In this document: positions 52,163 through 62,178 of the stretch, piece after piece
Numbering within the stretch: the first letter of the stretch is position 1
Layout: every line of letters starts with the position of its first letter
From: Anaerolineaceae bacterium
Lineage (GTDB): Bacteria; Chloroflexota; Anaerolineae; Promineifilales; Promineifilaceae
DNA: 64,000 bases
NCBI GenBank assembly: GCA_002699125.1
Contig: PABI01000125.1
Location: forward strand, 124,001-188,000
Reading direction: 5' to 3'
Notes under the pieces: generated by a model
The model's input: only the letters and a program-made list of their open reading frames with translations
Databases searched by the model: none
Told to the model about the DNA's origin: nothing
Made by a program: the position numbers and the translations under genes

Positions 52163-54556
52163 TCATAAGATTGTCCGATCCCGTATTTGCTGAAACGCTT
52201 CAAACAGGTGTGGCTTGGGTGTGCCGTCGCTTTTGACCATACCCGCATTGCGCATATTGTCTGACCAAGCAAACCAGATGAGCACCGGCACCTGGGCAGC
52301 ATGTTCGGCATTGACCTGCCGGTAAACGTCCTTGATATATTTGGCAATTTCGCGATAGGCGTGATCGGTCGAGACAGCCTCTTTGTCGCGGTTATCAACG
52401 GCCACACCCATTTCTGTGATCCAGATAGGCATGTCGGGGAAGACAGCCTGATACCGGGCCAGCGCATCTTTGAGAAAGTTTCTTTTGTTGGCCCAATCAA
52501 ACGGTGCACCGGCTTCCGTAGCCACAAACGTATAAGGATGAATGGCCAAAGCATCGACCGGCCAGGAGCCATTGAGCGCGCTTTGGCAGGTTTGCCAATA
52601 GTGGATGATTTTTTCTGTGGTCTCGGCCATCCCATTGAACACAATCAGGGCATCGGGACTGCTGTGGCGAATGGCAGCGGCAACTTTTTGTACCAATTCG
52701 GCCATCGCTTGTGGGGTCAGGAACACCGACGGAATCTGGTCAACCTCTGTCTGGTTTGGGTCGTACTGTTTGTCCCCCTCGTTCCAGAGCTGATAGGCAA
52801 TTCCGCTGCCAAAGCTTCGGTAATGCGCGGCAATCTGGCCAACGGTACCGGCTAAGTGCTGACAGTAGGCGGACCAATGGTGCGGCTCGCGCCAGTTGGG
52901 GTTGGTATGAAATGGCTGGCGCGTTTCCTGGTTGATGACAAAGAGGGTCTTTACACCCTGATCGCGGTAGGCTTCCACAATGGGATCATATTGGGCAAAG
53001 GCGCTGTTCAGGTTTCGTGCTTCGGCCGGCTGCCGGTCATCTATTTTAAAAACCAGACGCACCCAATCCATGCCGCGCAGCAGGCCAGTGGCCACCGGGT
53101 CGCTATGCGGCGCATCCGGATTGATGTTCATCCCGGTTTCTAATGCCCGGCTGCGCGTTATTTTTCTCGTTTCTTCTTTTGTTTCTTGCTTTGGCGGCAT
53201 TTTTTCTGCTAACACAAAATCGGTGGAGACATAGCCTGTCTCACCGGCGGCCTCCACCTCATACCATTGTCGGTTCATTGCCGGGTTGCGGTCGGCCACA
53301 GTATTGAGGATTTTCAACCGCGTACCGTTTTCCAGCATAATCTTGACGGTGCTTTCACCGCCATCGGTGGCCGGTTCTGAACGTAAATTTAAGCCATATT
53401 GTGAATTGACCGTTCCCCATACAGCCTTGACTTCAGTTGTTTCGCTGTGGTGCTTGCCGGTGACCACAATCGGTTTGTTATCGGCGTCTTTGGGCTTGGC
53501 CTGGGTGGGGATGTCTAGAGAGCCATTGGGCTGGGGATCAGGAAAGCGCCATTCCAGGGTTTTACGAGTCACTGGTTCCAACAGCCGCACGGTGTCATTG
53601 TTGATCCTTGAGGAGTTATTGTACGGTCCCAGATACCAGATAAAAGCGCCCAGAATTTGGGGATGTCGGGCGTAGATTTCGGCTACCTGACGTATGTGGC
53701 GGATGCCGACTTCTGGTGGTGGCGTCCGATCATGTTTCCAGCCCCATTCGCCAAAAATGATGTTGGGGCGGGCGATGCCCATCTCATCACAGGCGCGAAA
53801 CAAGTATTGAAAACGGCCGACTTTCGTTGGATACCCGGCCAAAATACCACCCATATCATCGCTGACTTCCCAGGAATATTCATGCAGGCCGACGCAAACT
53901 TGCTGCGGCCGTTTTGCACAAAGCTGCAGGAATTTTTTCATACCCGGCTGCTTCCAGGCATCCATTGCTACGTCATCCAGCTCTTTGATTTTTGGCTCGC
54001 CGCTGTTGGCCTGGGGCATGGCAACCTTGTAGCCTTCCTGATTGGCCAGCAGGGCAAACTCATAACAAAATTCGCCCATCCAATCCCAGGCGTTCATATC
54101 GTTGAACTGTGGCTCTTTTTTGCCGGTGGCCTCGTCCACGGCACGCTTGGCTCTTATCTCATTGACGGGGAACCACCAGAGATGTTCGCGGTATTTGGGC
54201 AGATCAACTTTGCGCTCAATGACTGGCTTGAGGAGATTAAAATGCTTTTGGGCAGCCTCACCGGGATGCAGCATGTAGTCTGGCACGCTGTAGTGCTCCA
54301 CCGGCTTGTCGTCTGGTTTAACGATACGGTAACCCAGGACGTGCGGCACTTTTGACCCATTCAGGATCAAATTGATTGCGTCCATAATGCCGCCATTGCC
54401 ATCATTGCAGGCGATCGCAGCGGGAATTCCGGCAGCATCTAGTTGGCGCACGTAATCGCCAATGCCAAAGTTCCGTTTGTTGTGGCCCGTGCCAATGGTT
54501 GTGGACATGCCACCCACTGACGATCCTAAAAAACCGATTTTGTTGTATGCTGACAT
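52163..54556 (-). CDS. Two glycoside hydrolase-like barrels joined by an SH3b domain
   Basis: 797 aa, GAGGAGG 5-6 nt before the ATG. No signal peptide, so cytoplasmic unless exported by another route. Barrel 1 (about 5-340) contains VGLHEYSWEV and IIFGEWGWKHD as likely catalytic-strand positions. An SH3b domain (about 375-450, GLNLRSEPATDGG, WYEVEAAGETGYVSTDFV) is followed by barrel 2 (about 475-797) with LWNEGDKQ and IWITEMGVAVDNRD, GH-A clan features. It starts 24 bp after the EAD-type adaptor gene with no terminator, so it belongs to the conflict-system operon. The function there is not known; it may act as effector or recognise glycan. Confidence 0.8.
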   Translation of the reverse strand: MSAYNKIGFLGSSVGGMSTTIGTGHNKRNFGIGDYVRQLDAAGIPAAIACNDGNGGIMDAINLILNGSKVPHVLGYRIVKPDDKPVEHYSVPDYMLHPGEAAQKHFNLLKPVIERKVDLPKYREHLWWFPVNEIRAKRAVDEATGKKEPQFNDMNAWDWMGEFCYEFALLANQEGYKVAMPQANSGEPKIKELDDVAMDAWKQPGMKKFLQLCAKRPQQVCVGLHEYSWEVSDDMGGILAGYPTKVGRFQYLFRACDEMGIARPNIIFGEWGWKHDRTPPPEVGIRHIRQVAEIYARHPQILGAFIWYLGPYNNSSRINNDTVRLLEPVTRKTLEWRFPDPQPNGSLDIPTQAKPKDADNKPIVVTGKHHSETTEVKAVWGTVNSQYGLNLRSEPATDGGESTVKIMLENGTRLKILNTVADRNPAMNRQWYEVEAAGETGYVSTDFVLAEKMPPKQETKEETRKITRSRALETGMNINPDAPHSDPVATGLLRGMDWVRLVFKIDDRQPAEARNLNSAFAQYDPIVEAYRDQGVKTLFVINQETRQPFHTNPNWREPHHWSAYCQHLAGTVGQIAAHYRSFGSGIAYQLWNEGDKQYDPNQTEVDQIPSVFLTPQAMAELVQKVAAAIRHSSPDALIVFNGMAETTEKIIHYWQTCQSALNGSWPVDALAIHPYTFVATEAGAPFDWANKRNFLKDALARYQAVFPDMPIWITEMGVAVDNRDKEAVSTDHAYREIAKYIKDVYRQVNAEHAAQVPVLIWFAWSDNMRNAGMVKSDGTPKPHLFEAFQQIRDRTIL

Positions 54557-54580
54557 GAAACCCTCCTCAAAAAAATTATG

Positions 54581-55438
54581 TTAAGCGTGCTGTTGTTGAA
54601 CGGCTGTTACAAACTGCGCCATCACCTGTTCAATCCCCGGCACATCAGCAGTTAGTTCTTGAGCAAGCTGGAGCTGACCCAGGCAGAGCAGCTTCAAATG
54701 CAGGGGATCAGACGGGCCTTGTTCGGCCAATCTAATGATAAGCTTCATACCGTTTACCAGTTCAGATGCAGCCTCATTTCTCTCTGGGGACACCATTTGC
54801 AGATAAATATTCACTCTATCGATGGTTTGTTGAATGGTGGGATGGCTAGCGGTTGGGAATGTTGACGGCCGTTCCGCCGAATTTAGCTGGGCAGCCTGCT
54901 TACTCACATTGGCCGATGCCTCATCGCCAATGACAATGCCTTCAGCGTTTTGAGCGTTTTGGACGTTGCCGACGCTGGTTTTATTGCCTTGTACGAATTC
55001 ACCGCCACCTGTATCAATGTTGCTGCCAATCTGGCCGATGTGAGCCTCCCCGCTTGTATTCACCTGCGAACCATGCACTGTTTGATTTTGCTGGTTAAAA
55101 GTCACCGATTGGTCAATATCACCTTGGTAAACATTGTAATTTATGACTTGTCGAATATCCTCTTGAGCAACGCTCTCAGGCAGTTGAAAGTCTGCCGGGA
55201 CGTTTTGCCAATCTACGTGCGGCCGTTCTTGCCGCACATGGTTAATCAACTCCTGTAACCGATTTTGCTTAGCCAGCGAGACAATCAAATTGCGAATAAA
55301 CGCAGAGCGATGATCGCCGGGGATGTTTTCATGATCCACTCCCAGCTCAAAACAGAGTTCGCGTACCTCGCTGAAGCTAAAATATTGGTCAATCTGCTTG
55401 TGCAGAGTAGAAAGATATTTTGCGCTTTCTGTTGCCAT
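54581..55438 (-). CDS. Adaptor with N-terminal effector-associated (death-like) domain and QTVxG module
   Basis: 285 aa from ATG 55438, AAGGAG 5 nt upstream. Residues about 6-75 (YFSFSEVRELCFELGVDHEN, then a helix pair through LQELINHVRQERPHVDW) match the six-helix effector-associated/death-like domains that link STAND NTPases to effectors in bacterial conflict systems. At 100-175 lies a Gly/Asn/Gln-rich segment, with QNQTVHGSQVN then GEAHIGQIG at 117-138, shared with two other proteins of this operon and likely to form a short beta-solenoid. The C-terminal 80 residues are helical. Gap to the NTPase gene 60 bp. Role as scaffold inferred. Confidence 0.75.
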   Translation of the reverse strand: MATESAKYLSTLHKQIDQYFSFSEVRELCFELGVDHENIPGDHRSAFIRNLIVSLAKQNRLQELINHVRQERPHVDWQNVPADFQLPESVAQEDIRQVINYNVYQGDIDQSVTFNQQNQTVHGSQVNTSGEAHIGQIGSNIDTGGGEFVQGNKTSVGNVQNAQNAEGIVIGDEASANVSKQAAQLNSAERPSTFPTASHPTIQQTIDRVNIYLQMVSPERNEAASELVNGMKLIIRLAEQGPSDPLHLKLLCLGQLQLAQELTADVPGIEQVMAQFVTAVQQQHA

Positions 55439-55498
55439 GTTTACTCCTTGCTCATTCAGTCTATATAGCAGATAGATCAAGATGCTGAATATATTCTC

Positions 55499-58400
55499 TT
55501 ATGTGCCTACACGACGAACCGTTAATTCATATGTGCCAGACGCACCGCCGTATCCTTGTGTGTTGATGAAATAAAGCCCAGTCTCCGGTAAGGTAATTTC
55601 GATCAATGAATTTAAACTACCATCGATGCTATCATCGTTTTCAGCAATTACTATACCAGCAGCATCATACAGCAGGAGCACTGTATCCAGCTCGTCATCT
55701 ACTCTTTCATTCATCGCAATGGTAATCGTTTCACCTTCGTTCCCCATAAACGACCACAATGGCTGCTCCAATGTGTTTCCCACTTCTGTTTCACCATCTA
55801 TTTCAATAGGGGGAACATCAATCACTGACGCCCGAATTGTGTATTCTCCCTCTAATCCATCATTGTTACCGTTAACGCGAATGATATAAGTTATATTGGG
55901 GTCAATAAGGTAAATTGCCTCCGACGCGGAGAAGCCATCGTCCGTTTGGATCAGGGCCGAAATCTCCCTGCCAGCTTCATCCAAAATGGTGAGATAAGGT
56001 AGGAATGAAGTTTGGTCAATGAAAGCCATCTGGATGCGTACAGGCTGAGCCGTATCAACATCTTCCTGTAACTTTAGCAACCACAGCCCAATGCCCTCTA
56101 AACTCCCTGGCGTATTCGTATCCAAAGCAATCGCGTCAATCTCTTGAGCACCTAATTCTGTGATAACGAGATCGTATATACCAGCTGTCTGGCCTGAAAG
56201 CTCCGAGGCGCGAAGGTAGTATTCACCACTATAGGGCATAAAAATTGTGGGCAGCGTGGCTGAACGGCCGTCCGCCGATGACTGGCTGGATGTCAGGTAA
56301 GCTCCTTCAGAATCAAGAAGCTCAAAGTAAGGGGTAATGGTATCATCAACGGCCGTCATCTCGATGGAAAATATCTGCCCAGCATCGCCCGAGAATTGCC
56401 ACATTTGTACATCTGCAATATCTGCTGTTTGCGGTATTCCGAATGAAATCATCCCTGGAACTGACTGCGCGATCTCCAGCCCATATAAACCCGTGGCATT
56501 GCCTAAACCAGTCGCATACAGATAGTAAGTTCCATCTTCAAAAATTGGGATGCTAGAAAGCGTCGCCGTATTACTGCTGTCACTCCCGGCACTATTTAGC
56601 CGCAATCCTTGAGAATCCAGGAGTATCAGCTGGGATTCAAATAAGTTTTCCACCGAGCTGAGAGAGATGTCGAAGAAATCGCCAGCCTGGCCTTCAAAAT
56701 ACCAGAGTTGAACCTCTTCCGCTGATGCAGTTTGAGAAACGCCGGGCACAATTTCTGTTGGCTCATTAAGCCTTGAAACCATTAGTTCATATGCACCAGA
56801 AGTTTCACCTGCGTACCCCATCGTGCGCACGTAGTAGAATCCATCTTCGGGAATTCGGTAAACCGTAATCTTGGAATATTGACCACTTCGATAATCATCC
56901 TCCGCAGCCACTTGATTCGCGTTAGAGTCGAGCAGAGTTACATAGGGGTCAAGTGAATTCAACGAGCTATCGAATACTTTCATCACGATGGAAACAAAAT
57001 CGCCTTCCGCCGCTGCGAACTCCCAGAGCTGAATCTCTTCCGTATCCGCCAAGTAACTTTCACCCGCTTGAGCTGGACGGGCAAACTCAGTCAGAAGGTT
57101 GCACGCCTCTTCATAATTGGGGATAAGTTGATTGATACAAAGACTGCTGTAATCACTAACAAGCTGTCGATCAAAAATGTCCTGATAATCATCAGGAAGG
57201 TCTGCGATTTGCATCAAGACGCTTTCGTATCGCGCAAGGCCCTCTTCAAAATCACCATCTGCGATTAATCCCTTTCCCAATCTAATATTAGCGGCAATGA
57301 TTTTAAGATCCTCGATAAGCGTATTATCATCCACGAGGTGTTGCAATGTTTCCTCGAAAGCGCCAACGGTACAAGCAGTTGTGCTCAGGATGTCACGATT
57401 CAGCAACTCTCGTACAGCCCACAAAGGAAAAGTTTTAGCAATATAGTTTTCATAGCTAGATTGTCCAGCGAAGTCCAGAGCGCTGTTGAAGTTTACCTGG
57501 GCATCAGAGAGATTGCATTGTTGCAGTTCGTTCTGGGCCTGCTGTAATTGATATCGCGCCAGAGAGATGTGTACGCCAAACGCTTCATAGCTATAAACGG
57601 CACACGTTTGATGATAATCTTCCAGTTCATCTAGGGGGAAAGCATTGCCCCATTCTGTGTAGGTCAAATTTCGATTGGCCAGCCCACAACCTATTTCAGG
57701 CCACTGTGACATGTTTGTATTGTAGGCAATGATGTTGTTTGCCTCATTAAGAGCAACGTAAACTTGTTGGTCAGCCAAAGCAAAGCTGTCTTTTATAGGG
57801 TTAGCAGAAGACAGCAATGGCCCAAATGGTTGAAGCTGTGCTTGCTCCTCATCAAAACGCCACCATTGTAGATTACGCCCAGCGGTTACGATGAAACCTG
57901 GCTGGCCTGCCATTTCAGGCAAGATGGCAATGGTTTTAATGATGTGATCAGAAGACACCGAAACTGCTTCCTGACGACAGGTTTCAGTGCTCATGTCTAG
58001 TAAGTAAAGCAGTTGAGTAGGCGCTGGCTCCAAACCTCGTGTGCCGCTTAACACCAGAAAATTTACCTGCTCCAGGAAGGCAACGGCCGTAACCGTTGGC
58101 AGCCCTAAACGACAAGTGTTTGCAATCGCTGGCACACTTTGCCCGGCTCCAGGGAGGGGATAAACCATTAATGCACAACCAGATTCATCTGAATTACTTT
58201 GGGTATTGTTTCGCTCACCTTCATCCCGTGCCAATTCGGGACAGGCGGCAACTGCCAGCCGGGTGCCGTCACTGTTAAACATCATGGTATTCAGCCTGAA
58301 GCCATCGTCCAGATCAAATGAGGTGACTTGTTCTTGCACGACACCGTCTGCCACTGAATAAACTTCTATGGTCTTGTTTTGCAACAGGGCCAGCCTGGTA

Positions 58401-60943
58401 CCATTTTGGCTGATGGTTGTCTGAGAAATCGGTTCCGTTGCGTCCGGTAGCGCGAGCGTTTCGGTCATTGTGTCAGTTAAGGACCAGTATATAACAGCCC
58501 CATCCTGAATCGTGGCCACCGTTCCTGGCTCTGGTCCCGGAAAAATTTTAGGTACCGTTTCGTAGGGAGTTGTTACAACATCTCTAAAATAGCGACCATT
58601 TAAGTTTGGATTAAAATTGCCATCTCCATCAAAATTAAAGAGGGCCTCCAGCATAATGCCCTGTACCTCATACTGGGCAGACGTCAGAGACGCATTGTCT
58701 GGCGCTGCATCCCTAGCCCGGATCAAGGATTGGCTGGCCTCGATGCTCAATAACAAAGCGCTGGTGCCTTGTCCATTACTTAAATAATCTCTAGCCTGCC
58801 CAACCAATCGCAGAGAATCGGCAAGATGCAGTTGTTGCTCAGCTATAATTCTGTCAGCTTTAGCCGTAGCCTCAGCGTTTAGAGCATTTTCTTTTTCAAT
58901 CGCAGCGGATGTAGCGTTTACCACTGCAGTACCGGCCACCGCTGCTGAGGTTGCCTCGGCAGCTCCGGATGTCTCTACTGCAACAATGGCCGTTGCCTTC
59001 CTGTTTTCGGCAATCGCCGCATTATTTCTCGCAGAAACGCCAAAAAAGCTGGCGGCAATGGCTAAAACAACGGCCAGGGTACCAAAGCCCAAAGCTATTC
59101 CGGCTCGCTTCTTCTGTTCTTCAGCCAGACTCCGTTCATGTACCAATTCTTGCTGCGTCAACTCCTCGCGGCGTCTGGCTTCCTCCTCCTGTCGCAGCTT
59201 CTTAATTTCACCTTTTCTCTCCTTTTCAATGCTGGCCTGGAGAAAATCATCGGCGTAATTGGGTAAACTGCCATTTGCTTTGGCCTTAGCGGCTTGCTGA
59301 ATGGCTAACTGCAACGTGTTGCCACCAAACAGCAGATCCGGATTCTGGTTTTCGGCGTATTGGCGGGCCGAGTTAAGCCAGGGAACATCTTGAATGAGTT
59401 GGCGTTGGTACGCTTCTTCCCCTTTTTCCAGGTAACTTTCCAAAAATTGCAGGGTTGTGGGTGGCAGGCCGCCTTTTTCGGCTTCATCGGCTACCCGCTT
59501 TCTGGCTGCTTGCAGGCTGTTGTAATCATCCAGCAGCAAGCTTGGATTTGGGTTGCGGGCATAGCGCCGGGCATTATTCAACCAGGGAATACGCCGTTCC
59601 AGCTCTTCTTGCCATTTCCGGTTGGCTGTGCGAATGGGTTCTACAAAGGAATCATGCACCAGTTCAATGAAGTTGTTCCCGGCGCGAATTTCGTTTCGGA
59701 TAAGGTATAGTTCTGTATCCAGGTAGGCAACGGCCGTTTCCGGCATTCCTTTCGTCTCTTTACCCATCCGTGCTACCAAATCCCGCGTCCCGGCTTCGGT
59801 AATCAACTCTGTAGAAAACCAGCGGCGCAGCGCATATTCGTCTACGTGGTTAATTCCTTTCTGCTGAAGATGGGTTAGTACCCGCCGCAGCGCCTCTTCG
59901 TAATAATCAGCCAACGCATTGTCCACAAACCGATCCAATGAGTCAGCTTGTTCTGCTTTGTTTGTCGTGCGCTGCCCGACGACCCAATCCACGTCGGCCA
60001 TCGAAATCGTCTCGCCAGGGCGCTCGGCCAAGCGATACCAGAGCTGCTGGCATACCACTTGCAGCTGCATTGCTTCGACATAATCGCCTAACGGCCGTTC
60101 CCCATCTTCGGCACCATCGGCAACACGCACACGCCGCAGGCATTCCACCAATTTTTCGGCGACATCGGCATTAAACGGCCGTCCCGCCTCCGCCGCTGGT
60201 TCACATACAGCCTGTAAAGCACCCGCTGCTTGCAGCCGCTGAAGCTGAAAACGAGCCCGCAAACTGTTAGGCAATAGATGCACATACGGAATAATCCGGT
60301 ACAAATAATCGCCACGCATAGAAATCATGACGTACAGATAAGGGTCATTCACCATCGCTTCCCCAACCTGCTTGAAAAAGTCAATGCGATCAGCCTCTAG
60401 TTCTGGATGCATGGTAAACATCTCTTCAAACTGGTCGATAATTAGCGCCCGCGGCTGAACCGGCACTTCCTCATCTTCAGCAAGCCCCTCTTGCACAGCC
60501 GCCTCTGGTTCGGCTTCCTCTTCTGTCTCATCAAAGTACACAAAGTCATTACCGTCATAACCCACGTTAAGCAAAAAATGATTCAGGCTTGTTTCCTTGG
60601 CGGCAATAAGCTCCGGCTTTTCACAAATGCCCAGGCTCACCAGCAAATTAAAAACGAATCGATTGCCGCAAAAATCATTGGGCGGTGTAATTGAGTCGCC
60701 CACCCGCCCTACCGGCAACACTTCAAATTGTTCCTCTTGTTCCAGGTCGGGCATCAGTTTGGCTTTAAGCAGCGAGGTTTTACCGGCACCTGACGGTGCA
60801 TACAGCAGCACCAGCCGCCGGGCCAGAAACAACGTTAATAAATCACGGGCTTCCTGTTGGCGGCCTTTAAACAAAAGCGCATCTTTACGCTCGAAGGGGC
60901 GTGGACCTACAAAAGGATTGGCTATTTCGGAATGAGTAGTCAT
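55499..60943 (-). CDS. Giant transmembrane nSTAND1 NTPase with propeller-like region and five PPC domains
   Basis: 1814 aa from ATG 60943, overlapping the SIR2 stop as ATGA; AGGAG 10 nt upstream. It opens with the nSTAND1 hallmark NPFVGPRPFERKDALLFKGR, Walker A APSGAGKTS (49-57), Walker B ALIIDQFEEMF (166-176), helical winged region to about 440, two copies of a PWLNxARxYAxNxNPxLL repeat (453-472, 521-540), coiled coil (575-612), membrane helix (614-636), Ala/Thr-rich helix, then a degenerate WD40-like region (about 790-1090) with the NRNLTYTEWGNAF signature, TPR-like helices, and five PPC beta domains (about 1290-1395, 1399-1495, 1497-1598, 1600-1710, 1715-1814). The NTPase is cytoplasmic and the C-terminal 1100 residues would be outside. 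It probably senses a trigger and activates linked effectors. Confidence 0.9.
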   Translation of the reverse strand: MTTHSEIANPFVGPRPFERKDALLFKGRQQEARDLLTLFLARRLVLLYAPSGAGKTSLLKAKLMPDLEQEEQFEVLPVGRVGDSITPPNDFCGNRFVFNLLVSLGICEKPELIAAKETSLNHFLLNVGYDGNDFVYFDETEEEAEPEAAVQEGLAEDEEVPVQPRALIIDQFEEMFTMHPELEADRIDFFKQVGEAMVNDPYLYVMISMRGDYLYRIIPYVHLLPNSLRARFQLQRLQAAGALQAVCEPAAEAGRPFNADVAEKLVECLRRVRVADGAEDGERPLGDYVEAMQLQVVCQQLWYRLAERPGETISMADVDWVVGQRTTNKAEQADSLDRFVDNALADYYEEALRRVLTHLQQKGINHVDEYALRRWFSTELITEAGTRDLVARMGKETKGMPETAVAYLDTELYLIRNEIRAGNNFIELVHDSFVEPIRTANRKWQEELERRIPWLNNARRYARNPNPSLLLDDYNSLQAARKRVADEAEKGGLPPTTLQFLESYLEKGEEAYQRQLIQDVPWLNSARQYAENQNPDLLFGGNTLQLAIQQAAKAKANGSLPNYADDFLQASIEKERKGEIKKLRQEEEARRREELTQQELVHERSLAEEQKKRAGIALGFGTLAVVLAIAASFFGVSARNNAAIAENRKATAIVAVETSGAAEATSAAVAGTAVVNATSAAIEKENALNAEATAKADRIIAEQQLHLADSLRLVGQARDYLSNGQGTSALLLSIEASQSLIRARDAAPDNASLTSAQYEVQGIMLEALFNFDGDGNFNPNLNGRYFRDVVTTPYETVPKIFPGPEPGTVATIQDGAVIYWSLTDTMTETLALPDATEPISQTTISQNGTRLALLQNKTIEVYSVADGVVQEQVTSFDLDDGFRLNTMMFNSDGTRLAVAACPELARDEGERNNTQSNSDESGCALMVYPLPGAGQSVPAIANTCRLGLPTVTAVAFLEQVNFLVLSGTRGLEPAPTQLLYLLDMSTETCRQEAVSVSSDHIIKTIAILPEMAGQPGFIVTAGRNLQWWRFDEEQAQLQPFGPLLSSANPIKDSFALADQQVYVALNEANNIIAYNTNMSQWPEIGCGLANRNLTYTEWGNAFPLDELEDYHQTCAVYSYEAFGVHISLARYQLQQAQNELQQCNLSDAQVNFNSALDFAGQSSYENYIAKTFPLWAVRELLNRDILSTTACTVGAFEETLQHLVDDNTLIEDLKIIAANIRLGKGLIADGDFEEGLARYESVLMQIADLPDDYQDIFDRQLVSDYSSLCINQLIPNYEEACNLLTEFARPAQAGESYLADTEEIQLWEFAAAEGDFVSIVMKVFDSSLNSLDPYVTLLDSNANQVAAEDDYRSGQYSKITVYRIPEDGFYYVRTMGYAGETSGAYELMVSRLNEPTEIVPGVSQTASAEEVQLWYFEGQAGDFFDISLSSVENLFESQLILLDSQGLRLNSAGSDSSNTATLSSIPIFEDGTYYLYATGLGNATGLYGLEIAQSVPGMISFGIPQTADIADVQMWQFSGDAGQIFSIEMTAVDDTITPYFELLDSEGAYLTSSQSSADGRSATLPTIFMPYSGEYYLRASELSGQTAGIYDLVITELGAQEIDAIALDTNTPGSLEGIGLWLLKLQEDVDTAQPVRIQMAFIDQTSFLPYLTILDEAGREISALIQTDDGFSASEAIYLIDPNITYIIRVNGNNDGLEGEYTIRASVIDVPPIEIDGETEVGNTLEQPLWSFMGNEGETITIAMNERVDDELDTVLLLYDAAGIVIAENDDSIDGSLNSLIEITLPETGLYFINTQGYGGASGTYELTVRRVGT

Positions 60944-62178
60944 GCGCTTTTTACTCCTATTACGATTTTTTGGTACTGCTCCCACAAACTGTTAAGAAAT
61001 GCGTCCGATTCCTCAAAACGAACCTCGAACCTGGCCCTTTTAAAGTAAGAGCGCAGATATGTTTCGGCCTGCTCTTTATCCTTTACAATTTGCTGGTTTT
61101 CCAAATCAATGTGAATGGCTGTACTGACGCCTTTGCGATAGGTAAGTTCATCGGCTTTCAACAAGCCATGCAGTACCGCCTTCAGGTCCCAATCTTGCAG
61201 CCGGTAACCCAACACCAGCAGCGAGGAATCATTAATGGCGTTGCGTAGGTATTCAGGAATAATGCTGTCGGGCCGTGTCCTGGATGAAATCGTCATGGAA
61301 CCTTCGCGTAAACTTTCTCTGTCGCTGGCTAATTCCCATAAGAACTCAAGATAATCATCCTCGCTAAGCACCATTGAAGGGGGATACTGCTCCATCCCCA
61401 ACAGATGGTAGACCAGGGGTGTGTTCACAGATGGCCAATACTGCGGATCAGGCGTGTGTTCCGGTTGCAGATTGTCGGGTTTGCCGTTCCAGTAACATAA
61501 GCGACTCTGCGGATTTTTACCGGCCGCTTGCAGCTCTTTTTCCACAAAGTCATGATAGCTGGTGGTGATATAAATTTTGATGGGCAGCCGAGCCAGAATG
61601 CGCAGAGGATCTTCGCGCTGGTCGTGAAAGCAGCGCGGAAAGTCAAGCTCATACACCACATCTGAGAAGGTGTAATTAACCTCTTCCCGTAACTCATTGA
61701 TGAAGGCAAGCTCTGCTACGTCTGTTTCGTCGGTTAAACTTTCTGCTACCGTGAGCAAATAATCTTTCAAAAACTCTAGATAATCTTGCTTGGCCAAAAC
61801 CGGATCGCCGTGTACCAGGGCATAAAACTGAGCCACGCGTGCAATCTGAATATCATCCGTAAGCGGATAAACGATTGGATCGTCAACCCCTTCCTTAAAG
61901 GTTCCACCCCTGGCCCAACCCTGGGCTATTTCCTCCGTAATGTTTGGCCTCGGACCAGAATAATTAGCGCTTGGGTCATCTTTATCAGCTGGCTGCACGC
62001 CACTTTTCTGAAAAATATGGGCATTGCGAATCGTGTCACCAATAATGGGGATAAGACGCTGCTGCTCAAGCTCTTTAATGCGGTTGATGAAAAATATATC
62101 TTTGCCATTTACCCCATCGCTGCGGCGGCTGCTTTGCTGTTGAAGCCCAACTCTGCGTCGAACAACTCTTGTGGTCAT
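60940..62178 (-). CDS. SIR2-like (SIR2_2-type) protein
   Basis: 412 aa from ATG 62178, GGAG 8 nt upstream; overlaps both neighbours by 4 nt (ATGA). The SIR2-fold landmarks are in order: LIPIIGDTIRN (42-52; usually PxxGAGxS), YITTSYHDFVEKEL (203-216; usually TTNYDxxxE), VYHLLG (256-261; the HG-type His) and SLLVLGYRLQDWDLKAVL (319-336). SIR2 proteins of this class hydrolyse NAD to kill infected cells (as in Thoeris and DSR). Here the Asn of the TTNYD motif is Ser and the GAG loop is altered, so activity may be weak, changed or lost. Confidence 0.82.
   Translation of the reverse strand: MTTRVVRRRVGLQQQSSRRSDGVNGKDIFFINRIKELEQQRLIPIIGDTIRNAHIFQKSGVQPADKDDPSANYSGPRPNITEEIAQGWARGGTFKEGVDDPIVYPLTDDIQIARVAQFYALVHGDPVLAKQDYLEFLKDYLLTVAESLTDETDVAELAFINELREEVNYTFSDVVYELDFPRCFHDQREDPLRILARLPIKIYITTSYHDFVEKELQAAGKNPQSRLCYWNGKPDNLQPEHTPDPQYWPSVNTPLVYHLLGMEQYPPSMVLSEDDYLEFLWELASDRESLREGSMTISSRTRPDSIIPEYLRNAINDSSLLVLGYRLQDWDLKAVLHGLLKADELTYRKGVSTAIHIDLENQQIVKDKEQAETYLRSYFKRARFEVRFEESDAFLNSLWEQYQKIVIGVKSA

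Noticed and set aside
60943..60985. Upstream start for the giant NTPase adding 14 residues
   Set aside because: It would overlap the SIR2 gene by 46 nt and lacks a ribosome-binding site, whereas ATG 60943 has AGGAG and forms an ATGA overlap.
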